From contig CALKHD010000045.1 of the NCBI GenBank assembly GCA_938092195.1, positions 1 to 5,992 of the forward strand: a stretch of DNA of 5,992 bases, read 5' to 3'. Numbering within the stretch: position 1 is the stretch's first letter; the number at the start of each line of letters is the position of its first letter. This DNA comes from an uncultured Flavobacteriales bacterium. GTDB lineage: Bacteria; Bacteroidota; Bacteroidia; Flavobacteriales_D; Sanyastnellaceae. Both the position numbers and the translations under genes were made by a program. This document shows positions 5,827-5,992 of this stretch, one piece after another. The notes beneath the pieces were generated by a model, which saw only the letters and a list, made by a program, of their open reading frames with translations, was not told the DNA's origin and searched no databases.

Positions 5827-5992
5827 ATGAAACACATTTTTATTCTTCTGTTGACCGCCGTGCTCTGCACCGGTCTCTCTGCGCAGAATTCCACACTTAC
5901 CCTGTACATCACCTCCTCCATTCCTGGGTCGACAGAATTGACTGTCTACGCAGTGCCTATGGGCTCAAATGACACCACCATCGTGGATGTCG
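5827..5992 (+). CDS. Exported protein of unknown function, 5' part only
   Basis: The first 55 codons are present and the gene runs off the right edge. Residues 1-19 form a clear Sec signal peptide: Lys2, a hydrophobic core FILLLTAVL, and cleavage at GLSA|QNS. Cys14 does not make a lipobox, because Leu stands before it, so a lipoprotein is unlikely. The mature start is rich in Thr, Ser and alternating hydrophobic residues (STLTLYITSS, STELTVYAVP), which suggests a beta-sandwich surface protein. I do not recognise a family. In this type of genome such proteins often end in a T9SS sorting domain, but that part is outside the window. The gene is divergent from the secreted esterase. ATG 5827 is the only start that yields the signal peptide. 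Confidence 0.8.
   Translation, partial: MKHIFILLLTAVLCTGLSAQNSTLTLYITSSIPGSTELTVYAVPMGSNDTTIVDV

Overview
The window looks like chromosomal DNA of a Bacteroidota bacterium, probably of the Flavobacteriales type, although the order is inference. The main evidence is the last complete gene. It ends in a type IX secretion system (T9SS) C-terminal sorting domain, with an LYPNP start, a TGMYTL core and an RLRFIKR end. Ribosome sites are A-rich rather than Shine-Dalgarno-like, and one upstream region has a TAnnTTTG-type -7 box, which fits that phylum.

Region 1 (1-4453, rightward) is part of a surface-polysaccharide biosynthesis operon. A short class I methyltransferase (152-712) overlaps a GT4 glycosyltransferase by four bases (GTGA, start 709). 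That gene overlaps a non-hydrolysing UDP-GlcNAc 2-epimerase of the WecB/MnaA/WbpI type by four bases (ATGA, start 1944). A 134-base spacer follows, then a second, distinct GT4 glycosyltransferase (3143-4453). Together they would make an activated N-acetylmannosamine-type sugar, transfer sugars to a growing glycan at the cytoplasmic face of the inner membrane, and perhaps methylate it. No flippase, polymerase, sugar dehydrogenase or initiating transferase lies in the window, so the locus must continue elsewhere or these functions are supplied in trans.

Region 2 (4454-5648, leftward) is a convergent gene for a secreted CE1/PHB-depolymerase-like esterase. It has a signal peptide, a complete Ser-Asp-His triad and a T9SS sorting tail. 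A 22-base gap with a small hairpin separates it from the polysaccharide operon.

Region 3 (5649-5992) is a divergent intergenic region holding a GC-rich inverted repeat. It is followed by the first 55 codons of another exported protein, which runs off the right edge.

No stretch over 300 bases lacks a gene. I see no RNA genes, CRISPR array, insertion sequence or clear mobile element. Nothing here is convincingly a new system. The points most worth a second look are the spacer at 3009-3142, where an ATGA start signal is followed at once by a stop in the frame of the next gene, the degenerate SAM-binding motif of the methyltransferase, and the hairpin upstream of the last gene.
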